From NCBI GenBank assembly GCA_018241185.1, contig JAFEEH010000257.1:1-37811 (forward strand): DNA of 37,811 nt. Direction: 5' to 3'. The stretch is from Pseudomonadota bacterium. Lineage in GTDB: Bacteria > Pseudomonadota > Gammaproteobacteria > Burkholderiales > Burkholderiaceae_C. Position numbers and translations under genes: made by a program. How positions within the stretch are numbered: the first letter of the stretch is position 1; every line of letters starts with the position of its first letter. Below, piece by piece: positions 24,662 to 33,659 of the stretch. The notes under the pieces were generated by a model. The model was not told the origin of the DNA and did not search any database. It saw only the letters and a list, made by a program, of their open reading frames with translations.

Positions 24662-24904
24662 TCACTTGAAGGGGCTGGCGGTGGCGAACCACAGCCCGAT
24701 GCCGGTGGCGATGATGAAGGCGCCGTCGGTCACGCCGGCCGCGAGGAAGAACTTGGACTGCAGCTCCTGCATCAGGTCGGGCTGCCGCGCCGAGCCTTCG
24801 AGCAGCTTGCTGCCCAGCATCGCGATGCCGATGCACGAGCCCACGGCGCTCATGCCGATCAAAAGCGCCACGGCCAGGGGAAGGATGTCGAAGCCGGTGT
24901 TCAT
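24662..24904 (-). CDS. atpE: Orphan F0F1 ATP synthase subunit c (AtpE-like)
   Basis: An 80-residue proteolipid matching F-type ATP synthase subunit c over its whole length. Helix 1 is LPLAVALLIGMSAVGSCIGI, the polar loop is EGSARQPDL with the conserved Arg-Gln-Pro (40-42), and helix 2 is FFLAAGVTDGAFIIATGIGL with the essential proton-binding carboxylate D60. Two glycines of the helix-1 packing pattern are replaced by Ser and Ala (GMSAVGSCIGIAMLG). The ATG at 24904 has an AGGAG ribosome site. No other ATP synthase gene is near: neighbours are an AraC regulator and a DMT transporter. It is probably a paralogue of the atp-operon copy. Whether it assembles into a rotor ring is unknown. Confidence 0.88.
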   Translation of the reverse strand: MNTGFDILPLAVALLIGMSAVGSCIGIAMLGSKLLEGSARQPDLMQELQSKFFLAAGVTDGAFIIATGIGLWFATASPFK

Positions 24905-25009
24905 GGAATTGCTCCTGCGGGTCGTTGTCGATGGCTCGACTGTCCGCGCGCGGCGTCGTGCCGTCGATGACGCCGGAGGTCATGGGCGGCGCGCAATGCC
25001 GGAAAAGGA

Positions 25010-25077
25010 GAAAGTGCAATCGGCCGTCGGCGCCCGTCGGACGGGCGCTGCGGCCGAATTCGTCACGATCGTTACGA
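25010..25077 (-). repeat. 68-bp hairpin repeat, copy 2
   Basis: The same element as 11391-11458, in opposite orientation, with six substitutions in 68 bases and no gaps. On the minus strand it starts TCGTAACGA; this TAA is the stop codon of the upstream DMT gene, so the repeat supplies the end of that ORF. The inner stem here is GCGCCCGT-CCG-ACGGGCGC. Compared with copy 1, T-G at the top of the stem becomes T-A while A-T lower down becomes A-C, leaving the hairpin intact. It lies between the DMT gene and the atpE-like gene on the same strand. Confidence 0.85.
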
Positions 25078-25914
25078 TCGGCCGGGGCCCACCGCCGGCG
25101 CGGCCGTCCGCGACGCGGCGGGCGACAGCACGGCAGCGATGGCCACCACCATCAGCGCCACCGCGGCCCAGTCCTGCCAGTGCAGCACCTCGCCGAGCCA
25201 GAGCGCGCCGCTGAAGACGCCGAGCACCGGAATCAGCATCACGCTGAGGGTCGACGCGATCGGCGGCAACTCGCGCGCGAGCGCGAACCAGGCCGCGTGC
25301 GCGAAGCCGAAGATCAGCACCGCGTTGTAGACGATCGCGGCCCACGTCGGTGCGGACGGCGCCTTCCACTGCGGCCGCTCCAGCAGCACCGCCAGCACCG
25401 CCATGACCACGGCCGTCAGCGTGGTCATCCAGAAGGAGATCGCGAGCGTGGGCACCGGCATGCGCGTGCGCCGCAGCAGCTGCGTGCCCAGCGCCCAGGT
25501 GGCGGCCGCGAAGAGCGCCAGCGCCATGTAGCCCGGCTTGCCGGACAGGCCGGCGATCGCGTGCCACAGCAGCAGCGCCACGCCCAGGGCCGCGGCGCCC
25601 ACGCCCAGCCAGGCCCGGCCGGCCAGCCGCGTGCCGAACAGCCAGGCGCCGAGCAGCGCCGAGAAGATCGGCATCGTGTAGCCCAGGATCGCCGCGCGGC
25701 CGCTGGACAGCTCCTTGAGCGCGACGATGATGCACACGTGCCAGACGAACATGTTGGTCGCGCCCAGCACCGGCACGCCCAGCCACAGCGACAGCGCGCG
25801 GAAGGTGATGGGCGGGTAGTCCGTCACGCCCAGCTTCATCACCGGCCAGTTCAGGCCCCAGGCGAGGGTCAGCGGGACGAGCAGCGCCCACTGCTTTTTT
25901 GTGAGTGTCTCCAT
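25072..25914 (-). CDS. EamA/DMT-superfamily transporter, shortened
   Basis: A 280-residue drug/metabolite transporter with two EamA-type repeats. Recognisable blocks are WALLVPLTLAWGLNWPVMKL (helix 1), SSGRAAILGYTMPIFSALLG (helix 3-4 region), LALFAAATWALGTQLLRR (start of repeat 2) and SVMLIPVLGVFSGALWLGE. The stretch between helix 1 and the SSGRAAIL block is about 25-30 residues shorter than expected: FRALSLWLGVPVL runs straight into GATNMFVWHVCI, so helix 2, its loop and helix 3 appear fused. The direct repeat CGCCCAGC (25761-25768 and 25776-25783) sits at the junction, consistent with an internal in-frame deletion. The ATG at 25914 fits the family; substrate unknown. Confidence 0.82.
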   Translation of the reverse strand: METLTKKQWALLVPLTLAWGLNWPVMKLGVTDYPPITFRALSLWLGVPVLGATNMFVWHVCIIVALKELSSGRAAILGYTMPIFSALLGAWLFGTRLAGRAWLGVGAAALGVALLLWHAIAGLSGKPGYMALALFAAATWALGTQLLRRTRMPVPTLAISFWMTTLTAVVMAVLAVLLERPQWKAPSAPTWAAIVYNAVLIFGFAHAAWFALARELPPIASTLSVMLIPVLGVFSGALWLGEVLHWQDWAAVALMVVAIAAVLSPAASRTAAPAVGPGRS

Positions 25915-25971
25915 GCGGTGGGCATTGTGTCGGCAGTCGCGCATTCGTGCCGGCCGTGCGGCGCGAGGCGC

Positions 25972-26901
25972 TCAGGCCTGCTGCCGCCGACCCGCATGGC
26001 TGGCCATGAGCCGCGGCCCCAGCATCACCACCGCCAGCGCCGCCACCACGCAGGCGCTGCCGGCCCATTGCCAGGGCGAGACGGTCTCGCCCAGCGTGAG
26101 CATGCCGGCCGCCAGCCCGATCACCGGCACGCCGAGGCTGAAGGGCGCGACGCGGTTGGCCGGATGGCGCTTGAGCAGGCCGGTCCACAGCGCATAGGCC
26201 GCGATGGTCGCGAACCAGCCGAGGTAGGCCACGCCCACCCAGGCGCCCGCGCCCGCATGCGTCCACTGCCAGCGCGTGGCCTCGGGCTCGAAGAGCCAGG
26301 CCATGGCGGCGAAGGGCAGGATCGGCACCAGCGACATCCACACCACGAACTGCAGCGCGTCGTAGCCGGGCTGCGCCGCCTGCGCCTTGCGGGCGATGAT
26401 GTTCGACGCCGCCCACATCGTGGCTGCCAGCAGGTTCAGCACCAGGCTCAGAACGGTGATGCCGCCGGCCACGGCATGCCCCGTGAAGTTCATCGCGAAG
26501 CAGGCCAGGCCCAGCGCCGCCAGCACGAGGCCCACGCGCATCGCGCCGCTCAGTCGCTCATGCAGCAGCAGCACACCCAGGAGCGTGGTGAAGAAGACCT
26601 GCGTCTGCATCAGCACCGACGCGAGCGCGGCCGTCATGCCGACCTGCAGCGCGACGAAGAGCAGCCCGAACTGCCCCAGCTGCGCCAGGCCCCCGGGCAC
26701 CAGCCAGCGCCACGACAGCTGCGGCTTGCGCACGAAGAAGACCAGCGGCAGCACCGCGAAGATGTAGCGGAAGGTGCCGAGCTGGAAGGGCGTGAAGTCG
26801 CGCAGCGAATACTTCATGGCCACGAAGTTCAGGCCCCAGATGACGACGACGCCGAGCGCGGCCGCGAGGTCGCGGCCGCCGAAGGAAGTTGCTTGTTTCA
26901 T
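25972..26901 (-). CDS. EamA/DMT-superfamily transporter
   Basis: A 309-residue ten-helix drug/metabolite transporter of full length. Blocks are ALGVVVIWGLNFVAMKYSLR (helix 1), GMTAALASVLMQTQVFFTTL (helices 3-4), AATMWAASNIIARKAQ (start of the second EamA repeat) and NRVAPFSLGVPVIGLAAGML. It resembles the YedA/RhaT-like exporters of amino acids and derived metabolites. Its ATG at 26901 overlaps the TGA of the CobW-like gene (ATGA), so translation is coupled to the catabolic operon upstream and it probably exports a product or an excess intermediate of that pathway. It is not closely similar to the neighbouring shortened transporter, so recent duplication is unlikely. Confidence 0.93.
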   Translation of the reverse strand: MKQATSFGGRDLAAALGVVVIWGLNFVAMKYSLRDFTPFQLGTFRYIFAVLPLVFFVRKPQLSWRWLVPGGLAQLGQFGLLFVALQVGMTAALASVLMQTQVFFTTLLGVLLLHERLSGAMRVGLVLAALGLACFAMNFTGHAVAGGITVLSLVLNLLAATMWAASNIIARKAQAAQPGYDALQFVVWMSLVPILPFAAMAWLFEPEATRWQWTHAGAGAWVGVAYLGWFATIAAYALWTGLLKRHPANRVAPFSLGVPVIGLAAGMLTLGETVSPWQWAGSACVVAALAVVMLGPRLMASHAGRRQQA

Positions 26902-27860
26902 GGAAGGGAGGGTGTCGGGAGGGCGGCGGCGGCCTCGAAGGCCTGCGCCAGCGCGTCGGAGGGCAGCCGGCCCTGCAGGCCGATCGCCACCACGCTGCAG
27001 CGCCCGGACGGGTCGGCCGCAGCGCGCAGCGAGCCGTGCTGGCCCGCGAACTGCAGCTCGGCCCGCGGGTGCTCGTCGGTGCGCACCAGGCCCTTGAGCC
27101 GCAGCACGCCCGCCGGCATGGACTTGAGCAGGGCACGCAGCGCGCGCGCACTGAACGGCGGCGCATCGTCCAGCGCCCAGGTGTCGAAGAGGGCGCCGTG
27201 GCCGGGGTCGGCGGCCTGCAGGCGCGGCGATCGGCCCAGCAGGGGCACGGCCGGGCCGGCGTGCAGCGCGGCAACACCCAGCAGGGGCGCGGGCACGCGG
27301 CCATGCGTCGTCTCGAAGCGCGGACGGCCGGGTGCCTGGGCGTCGAGCCACAGGCGCAGTCCGGCCAGTGATGCCTCGTCGATGCGGTCGCACTGGTTGA
27401 GCACCAGCAGGTCGGCGGCACGCAGCTGGCGCTGCACGGTGTCGGCCAGCAGCGGGTCGGCGGCCTGCGCGCGCACCGCCCCGGCATCGACCAGCACGAT
27501 CACGCCGTCCAAGCTCAGGGCGGGGTCGGCGATGCCCACCTGCGCGATGCGCCAGGGGTCGGAGACGCCGCTGGCCTCGACCACGATCGCGTCGGGCGGC
27601 CGGGGCGATTCGATGAGGCCGATCAGCGCGGCCGTGAGGTCGTCGCCGATCTGGCAGCACACGCAGCCGTTGGTGAGCTCGATGGCGCCGGCCTCCTCGG
27701 TCGCGATCAGCGCGCGGTCGAGGTTGATGGCGCCGAAGTCGTTCACCAGCACCGCCACGCGCCGACCGTCCGCCTGCGTCAGCAGGTGGTTCAGCAGCGT
27801 CGTCTTGCCGGCGCCGAGGAAGCCGCCGATGACGGTCAGGGGGATGCGGGGGCTGCGCAT
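26898..27860 (-). CDS. CobW/COG0523-family GTP-binding metallochaperone
   Basis: A 320-residue G3E-family GTPase. PLTVIGGFLGAGKTTLLNHL (residues 7-26) is the P-loop and VAVLVNDFGAINLD the switch region. The metal-binding Cys-x-Cys-Cys motif lies in ELTNGCVCCQIGDDLTAALI, and IVVEASGVSDPW is the Walker B-like loop. The nucleotide-specificity motif reads LVLNQCDRID, with Gln where NKxD has Lys. The C-terminal CobW_C domain ends in FEAAAALPTPSLP. COG0523 proteins deliver zinc or another metal to partner enzymes. The start at 27860 lies 11 bases after the stop of a metal-dependent amidohydrolase gene, the obvious candidate client. The following DMT gene overlaps by four bases. Confidence 0.92.
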   Translation of the reverse strand: MRSPRIPLTVIGGFLGAGKTTLLNHLLTQADGRRVAVLVNDFGAINLDRALIATEEAGAIELTNGCVCCQIGDDLTAALIGLIESPRPPDAIVVEASGVSDPWRIAQVGIADPALSLDGVIVLVDAGAVRAQAADPLLADTVQRQLRAADLLVLNQCDRIDEASLAGLRLWLDAQAPGRPRFETTHGRVPAPLLGVAALHAGPAVPLLGRSPRLQAADPGHGALFDTWALDDAPPFSARALRALLKSMPAGVLRLKGLVRTDEHPRAELQFAGQHGSLRAAADPSGRCSVVAIGLQGRLPSDALAQAFEAAAALPTPSLP

Positions 27861-27871
27861 GGGCGAGGGGG

Positions 27872-29530
27872 TCAAGCCTGGCCGGGCAGCGGCAACGGCC
27901 GGCCGCCGATCACCGTCCCGGCAATGCGCACCTCGTGCAGCTTCTCCGGCGCAATGGCCAGCGGGTCGTCGTCCAGCACGCAGAAGTCGGCGAACTTGCC
28001 GACCTCCACCGAGCCGACGAGGTGGTCCATCGACAGCGTGAAGGCCGCGCCCATGGTGATGGCATAGAGCGCGTCGGCCACCGGGATGCACTCGGCCGTG
28101 CCGAGCTGCCGGCCGCTGGAGGTGAGCCGGTTGACCGCGCACCAGGCGGTGAAGAGCGGGCCCAGCGGCGTGATCGGCGCATCGGAGTGGATGGCCATCG
28201 GCACGCCGTGGCGCAGCGCGGTGGCGCAGGCGTCCATGCGGAAGGCGCGGTCGGGGCCCATCGTCAGCTCGCGGTGCGCGTCGCCCCAGTAGTACAGGTG
28301 GTTGGCGAACAGGTTGGCGCACACGCCCAGCCGCGCCATGCGTCGGAACTGCGCCTCGTCGGCCATCTGGCAGTGCTGCAGCGTGTGGCGGTGGTCCCAG
28401 CGCGGGTGCGCGGCCAGGGCCTCCTCGATGCCGTCGAGCGCGACCTCGGTGGCCTCGTCGCCATTGGTGTGGATGTGCAGCTGGAAGCCCTGCGCGTGGA
28501 AGTCCTTGATCGCGGCCTTGAGCTCGGCCGGCGGCAGGATCCAGATGCCGTTGGGCGCACCGTTGTGGTAGCCGGGCCAGCGCAGCCGCGCGGTGAAGCC
28601 CTGGATCGAGCCGTCGGCCACGATCTTCACTAGGCCGTAGTGCAGCTTGTCGTTGCCGGCGGCTTGGCGCGCGCGGATGCGCTCGCCGCCCTGTGCGCGG
28701 TTCGTCGCGCCGTCCATGCTGATGTAGGCGGGCACGAAGCGCACCGGGAAGTCGGGGTCGGCCGTCACCTCGGCCAGCGCCGCGTGGTTGCCGTCGGACA
28801 GGTCGTTGACCAGGTCGGTCGCGGTGGTCACGCCCGCGAGCTGCGCCATCTGGCCGAACATGCGCAGGCATTTCGGATCGGCGCCGGTGACGCGGAACAC
28901 GTTGCCGGTGAGTCGCGTGATCGGGAACATGGCGGCGAACTCCTGCAGCTCGCCGTTGGGCTCGCCCGCGTGCTCGCCGTCCTGGAATCGCGCCACGCCC
29001 TCGATGTCGGTGTCGCGCGTGATGCCCGCCTGTTCCAGTGCGGCGCGGTTCACGTTCATCAGGTGCTGGCTGGCGTGCAGGACGACCACCGGTCGGGTTG
29101 TCGACACGCGGTCCAGGTGCTCGACCGTCATGCGCTCGGTGCCGAAGAAGATCGGGTCGAAGCCCCAGGCCAGCAGCGCCGCCTTCGGGTCGGTCATGCC
29201 GCGCTCCACCTCGACCAGTCGCGCGATCACCTCGTCGAAGTCGCGGCAGCCCTCCCAGACCTTGCCGTCCGGCGAGGTGCGGGCGTGGTAGCCGACGAAG
29301 GTGAACATCCACAGGCCGCCGGCCATGAGGTGCGAGTGGCCTTCGACCAGGCCGGGCATGAGCACCTGGTCCGCGTAGCGGTCGTCGAGGGTGAACCTGC
29401 CGACGGACAGCATGCGCTCGAGGTCGCCCACCGCGAGCACGCGGCCGTCGCGCACGGCGACGTGCGTGGCCTCGGGCTGCTGCGGGTTCATCGTGAGGAT
29501 CTTGCGGGCCTGGAAGACGGTGACGGTCAT
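27872..29530 (-). CDS. Amidohydrolase family 3 protein (YtcJ-like)
   Basis: A 552-residue metal-dependent amidohydrolase. VLMPGLVEGHSHLMAGGLWM gives the N-terminal HxH metal ligands (near residue 65). Later come FQLHIHTNGDEATEVAL (HxH-like site), HTLQHCQMAD, MAIHSDAPITPLGPL (catalytic Asp) and the C-terminal LVGSVEVGKFADFCVLDDDP of the small composite beta-domain. Family members hydrolyse amide or imide bonds of varied small molecules. Here the neighbours are a peptide-type ABC transporter and a CobW metallochaperone. The ATG at 29530 follows the ABC ATPase gene by 38 bases. It resembles YtcJ/AepA-type enzymes; the substrate is not assignable, but an N-acylated or amide compound imported by the ABC system is likely. 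Confidence 0.9.
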   Translation of the reverse strand: MTVTVFQARKILTMNPQQPEATHVAVRDGRVLAVGDLERMLSVGRFTLDDRYADQVLMPGLVEGHSHLMAGGLWMFTFVGYHARTSPDGKVWEGCRDFDEVIARLVEVERGMTDPKAALLAWGFDPIFFGTERMTVEHLDRVSTTRPVVVLHASQHLMNVNRAALEQAGITRDTDIEGVARFQDGEHAGEPNGELQEFAAMFPITRLTGNVFRVTGADPKCLRMFGQMAQLAGVTTATDLVNDLSDGNHAALAEVTADPDFPVRFVPAYISMDGATNRAQGGERIRARQAAGNDKLHYGLVKIVADGSIQGFTARLRWPGYHNGAPNGIWILPPAELKAAIKDFHAQGFQLHIHTNGDEATEVALDGIEEALAAHPRWDHRHTLQHCQMADEAQFRRMARLGVCANLFANHLYYWGDAHRELTMGPDRAFRMDACATALRHGVPMAIHSDAPITPLGPLFTAWCAVNRLTSSGRQLGTAECIPVADALYAITMGAAFTLSMDHLVGSVEVGKFADFCVLDDDPLAIAPEKLHEVRIAGTVIGGRPLPLPGQA

Positions 29531-29568
29531 GGTGGAGCGATGACGGAAGAGGGAGAGGGAAGCGCTGC

Positions 29569-30636
29569 TCAGGCAGCCGCGGGCATTTGCAGGGGGCCGA
29601 CGGGCTGGCCGTCCACGCGCACCACGCGGTGGCACGCGACCCAGTGGCCCGGCTGCATCTCGCGCAGCACCTGGGGCGCCTCGCAGCCGGGGCCGGCGGC
29701 CGGGCAGCGGCCGGCGAAGCGGCAGCCGGCTGGCGGGTTGATCGGACTGGGCGGATCGCCGACAAGCTTGATGCGCTGTGCGGCGCGCGTGCGGCCGCCC
29801 TGCACGGTGGGCACGGCCGACATCAGCGCCGCGCTGTAGGGGTGCAGGGGACGCGCGAAGAAGGCCTGGCGCGGTGCGCGCTCGACGATCTGGCCCAGGT
29901 ACATCACCGCGATCTCGTCGCAGATGTGCTCCACCACCGCCATGTCGTGCGAGATGAACAGGTAGGTCAGGCCCAGCTCGCGCTGCAGGCGGGCCAGCAG
30001 GTTGAGGATCTGGGCGCGGATCGCGATGTCCAGCGCCGACACGGGCTCGTCGCACACCACCAGTTCGGGGTGAGTGGCCAGCGCGCGCGCGATGTTGATG
30101 CGCTGGCGCTGCCCGCCCGAGAACTGGTGCGGGAACAGATGCTGCTGCTCGGGCCGCAGGCCCACGGCGGCGAAGAGTTCGTCGACGCGTGCTGCGCGCT
30201 CGGCTTTCGTGCCGATGTCCATCAGGTCCAGCGGCGCACGCACCGCGTCGCCCACGCGCTGGCGCGGGTTGAGCGAGGAATAAGGGTCCTGGAAGATCAT
30301 CTGCACGCGCCGGCGGGCCTGGCGCATCGCCTCGTCGCCCAGCAGGCTCAGGTCGGTGAGGCCCAGGCGCACGCTGCCGGCGGTGATGGGCGCCAGTCGC
30401 ATCACGGCCAGTGCCGTCGTGGTCTTGCCGGAACCCGATTCGCCGACCACGGCCAGCGTGGTGCCGCGCCGCACCTCGAAATTCACGCCATCGACCGCGC
30501 GCACCACCTCCGGCTTGGCCATCAGGCCGCTGCGCGGGCGCGGGAAGTGCACCTTCAGGTCGGTGACCGTCAGCAGCACGGGCGGGGGCGGTTCGGCGGG
30601 GGCGGACATCTGGGGGAACGGAATCAGGTTGGTCAT
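29569..30636 (-). CDS. Peptide/nickel-type ABC transporter ATP-binding protein (DppF/OppF-like)
   Basis: A 355-residue ABC ATPase of the peptide/opine/nickel family, second ATPase of the importer. Blocks are LAVVGESGSGKTTTALAVMR (Walker A), MIFQDPYSSLNPRQRVGDAV (Q-loop), FSGGQRQRINIARALATHPE (signature), VVCDEPVSALDIAIRAQILN (Walker B, D-loop) and LFISHDMAVVEHI (H-switch). The C-terminal oligopeptide-transporter domain has a Cys cluster, GCRFAGRCPAAGPGCEAP. The ATG at 30636 has a GGAGG ribosome site five bases in front. It lies between the DppD-like ATPase and the amidohydrolase in one minus-strand series. Confidence 0.94.
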   Translation of the reverse strand: MTNLIPFPQMSAPAEPPPPVLLTVTDLKVHFPRPRSGLMAKPEVVRAVDGVNFEVRRGTTLAVVGESGSGKTTTALAVMRLAPITAGSVRLGLTDLSLLGDEAMRQARRRVQMIFQDPYSSLNPRQRVGDAVRAPLDLMDIGTKAERAARVDELFAAVGLRPEQQHLFPHQFSGGQRQRINIARALATHPELVVCDEPVSALDIAIRAQILNLLARLQRELGLTYLFISHDMAVVEHICDEIAVMYLGQIVERAPRQAFFARPLHPYSAALMSAVPTVQGGRTRAAQRIKLVGDPPSPINPPAGCRFAGRCPAAGPGCEAPQVLREMQPGHWVACHRVVRVDGQPVGPLQMPAAA

Positions 30637-30691
30637 GAAGCACCTCCGGCTTCGCCTGCGGTGCGAGCGCCTTCGGGCGGCCGGGCGCCGC

Positions 30692-31726
<1,035 letters not shown>

Positions 31727-31727
31727 C

Positions 31728-32642
31728 TCAACGCTCCCTGAGTTTCGGGTTGAGGGCATCGTTCAGCCCGTCGCCGATCAGGCTGACGGCCAGCACGGTG
31801 AGGAAGATCGCCGCACCGGGGATCGCCACGGCCCACCAGGATGAGAGCACGTACTGGCGGCTGGAGCCGATCATCATTCCCCAACTCATGAGGTTGGGGT
31901 CGCCCAGGCCGAGGAAGGACAGGCCGGCCTCGAACAGGATGGCCGAGCCGATCGCCAGCGTGGCCGACACCACCAGCGGCGCGACGCAGTTGGGCAGGAT
32001 CACCTTCCAGATGATGCGGGCGTCGCGTGCGCCGATGGAGCGCTCGGCACGCACGAATTCCATGTCGCGCACCTTCATGAACTCGGCGCGCGCAAGCCGC
32101 GCGGTGCCGGGCCAGCTCACCAGGCCGATCGACAGCGTCACCGTCAGCAGGCTGGGCGAGAACAGCGTGACCACGACCATGGCGAAGAGCAGCGCCGGCA
32201 GCACCTGGAAGAACTCGGTCACGCGCGAGAGCACGGCGTCGACCCGGCCGCCGTAATAGCCCGAGAAGGCACCGATCGTGATGCCGATGGCCACCGACAG
32301 CAGGGCCGCCACGGCGCCCACCAGCAGCGTGGCGCGCCCGCCGTACAGCAGCGAGATCGCGACGTCGCGGCCCAGGTAGTCGGTGCCGAGCCAGGCGTCT
32401 TCGGCAAATGGCGGCGTGAGCGGCGCGGCGCGGATCTCGAAGGGGTCAACGGCGTACACCAGCGGGCCGATGACGGCGACGAGCACGATCGCCAGCAGCA
32501 GGACGAGCCCGGCCACCGCGGCCGGGTTGCGGGCGAACATGCGGGCGGCCTCGGCCAGCGGCGAGGGCGCCGCGGGCACGGGCACCACCGGCGCTGCGGC
32601 CGGTGCGCCCTTGGAGCCCTTGGAGATGGGGAGTGCGGACAT
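31728..32642 (-). CDS. Peptide/nickel-type ABC transporter permease (DppC/OppC-like)
   Basis: A 304-residue inner-membrane permease. The N-terminal cytoplasmic part is Ala/Pro-rich, then [20 protein letters not shown] is helix 1, and [20 protein letters not shown] is the periplasmic N-terminal signature (LGTDxLGRD) of DppC proteins. [20 protein letters not shown] with [11 protein letters not shown] forms the EAA cytoplasmic loop that docks on the ATPases. Six helices fit the fold. It starts 12 bases after the DppB-like stop and ends one base before the DppD-like start. Confidence 0.94.
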   Translation of the reverse strand: MSALPISKGSKGAPAAAPVVPVPAAPSPLAEAARMFARNPAAVAGLVLLLAIVLVAVIGPLVYAVDPFEIRAAPLTPPFAEDAWLGTDYLGRDVAISLLYGGRATLLVGAVAALLSVAIGITIGAFSGYYGGRVDAVLSRVTEFFQVLPALLFAMVVVTLFSPSLLTVTLSIGLVSWPGTARLARAEFMKVRDMEFVRAERSIGARDARIIWKVILPNCVAPLVVSATLAIGSAILFEAGLSFLGLGDPNLMSWGMMIGSSRQYVLSSWWAVAIPGAAIFLTVLAVSLIGDGLNDALNPKLRER

Positions 32643-32654
32643 GGGACGCTCTTC

Positions 32655-33629
32655 CTAGCGCTTCTGGATGCGGGGGTCGACGAGGCGATAGCACAGGTCG
32701 GTGAGCAGGTTCATCACCAGCACGACGACCGCCGACAGCAGCAGCACGCCGAGGATCGTGGGGTAGTCGCGCCGCGGCACCGACTCGAAGGCCAGTCGAC
32801 CCAGGCCCGGCCAGTTGAAGACCGTCTCGACCAGGATGGCGCCGGCCAGCACGTTGCCGAACTGCAGGCCCAGCACGGTCACCACCGGCAGGATGGCGTT
32901 GCGCAGCGCATGCTTGTAGAGCACCACGCGGTCGGCCAGCCCCTTGGCGCGCGCAGTGCGGATGAAGTCCGAGCCAAGCACCTCGAGCATGCTGGCGCGC
33001 GCCAGGCGGCTGTAGTGCGCCAGGTACACCAGCGACAGCGTGAAGGTGGGCAGCACCAGGTGCCACAGCACGTCGAGCACGCCGGCCAGGCCCTGGTCGC
33101 TGCCGTCGATCGATCGCATGTCGGCCACCGGGAAGATCGGCAGCACCGAGGCGAACAGGATCACCAGCAGGATGCCGGTCCAGAACACCGGGGCCGCGAA
33201 GCCCACCAGCGAGAGCACCGTGATGGTCTGCGACAGCCAGCCGTTGGGCTTGCGCGCCGCCAGCACGCCGATGCCGGTGCCCGCCACGAAGGCGCAGATC
33301 ACCGAGCTGAGCACCAGCAGCAGCGTGGCCGGGATGCGCTCGCCGATCAGGTCGACCACCGGCAGGTTGAAGAAGTACGAGTAGCCCAGGTCCAGCCGGG
33401 CCACGCGCGAGAGGTACACGCCCAGCTGCACCGGCAGCGGCTTGTCCAGGCCGTAGCTCTGGCGCAGCTCGGCCTTGAGTTCCTCGGACATGCCGCCGCT
33501 GGCCCCCGCGATGGTCTCCACCGGGTCGCCGGGTGCGGCGTGCACCAGCGCGAAGTTGAGCACCACCACGGCCATCACCAGCAGCAGGGCCTGGCCGAGA
33601 CGCGAGGCGAGGAGTCGAAGCAGGTTCAT
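32655..33629 (-). CDS. Peptide/nickel-type ABC transporter permease (DppB/OppB-like)
   Basis: A 324-residue permease of the DppB type. LLVMAVVVLNFALVHAAPGD (helix 1 and the PGDP box), LKAELRQSYGLDKPLPVQLG (periplasmic loop) and TLSLVYLAHYSRLARASMLE (EAA region) are visible. VLGSDFIRTARAKGLADRVV with LYKHALRNAILPVVTVLGLQ completes the EAA/coupling segment. Six helices are expected. It begins 30 bases after the stop of the binding-protein gene and is the first of the two permeases, as usual for the order A-B-C-D-F. Confidence 0.95.
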   Translation of the reverse strand: MNLLRLLASRLGQALLLVMAVVVLNFALVHAAPGDPVETIAGASGGMSEELKAELRQSYGLDKPLPVQLGVYLSRVARLDLGYSYFFNLPVVDLIGERIPATLLLVLSSVICAFVAGTGIGVLAARKPNGWLSQTITVLSLVGFAAPVFWTGILLVILFASVLPIFPVADMRSIDGSDQGLAGVLDVLWHLVLPTFTLSLVYLAHYSRLARASMLEVLGSDFIRTARAKGLADRVVLYKHALRNAILPVVTVLGLQFGNVLAGAILVETVFNWPGLGRLAFESVPRRDYPTILGVLLLSAVVVLVMNLLTDLCYRLVDPRIQKR

Positions 33630-33659
33630 GGCGATGCTCCCTGATGTCCGTGTCCGCGC

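Noticed and set aside
22389-25214. A 941-codon open frame on the plus strand crossing the dioxygenase, the AraC gene and the atpE-like gene
   Set aside because: It lies antisense to well-supported genes, is rich in Arg, His and Gln without domains, and is the mirror of high-G+C codon bias.
24662-26901. The atpE-like gene and transporters as part of an ATP synthase or Na+-ATPase operon
   Set aside because: No other ATP synthase subunit is present on either side within the window, and the c subunit lacks nearby a or b subunit genes.
24925-28041. A 1038-codon open frame on the plus strand
   Set aside because: It is antisense to two DMT transporters, the CobW gene and part of the amidohydrolase, with low-complexity Arg/His/Gln content. 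It is a shadow frame.
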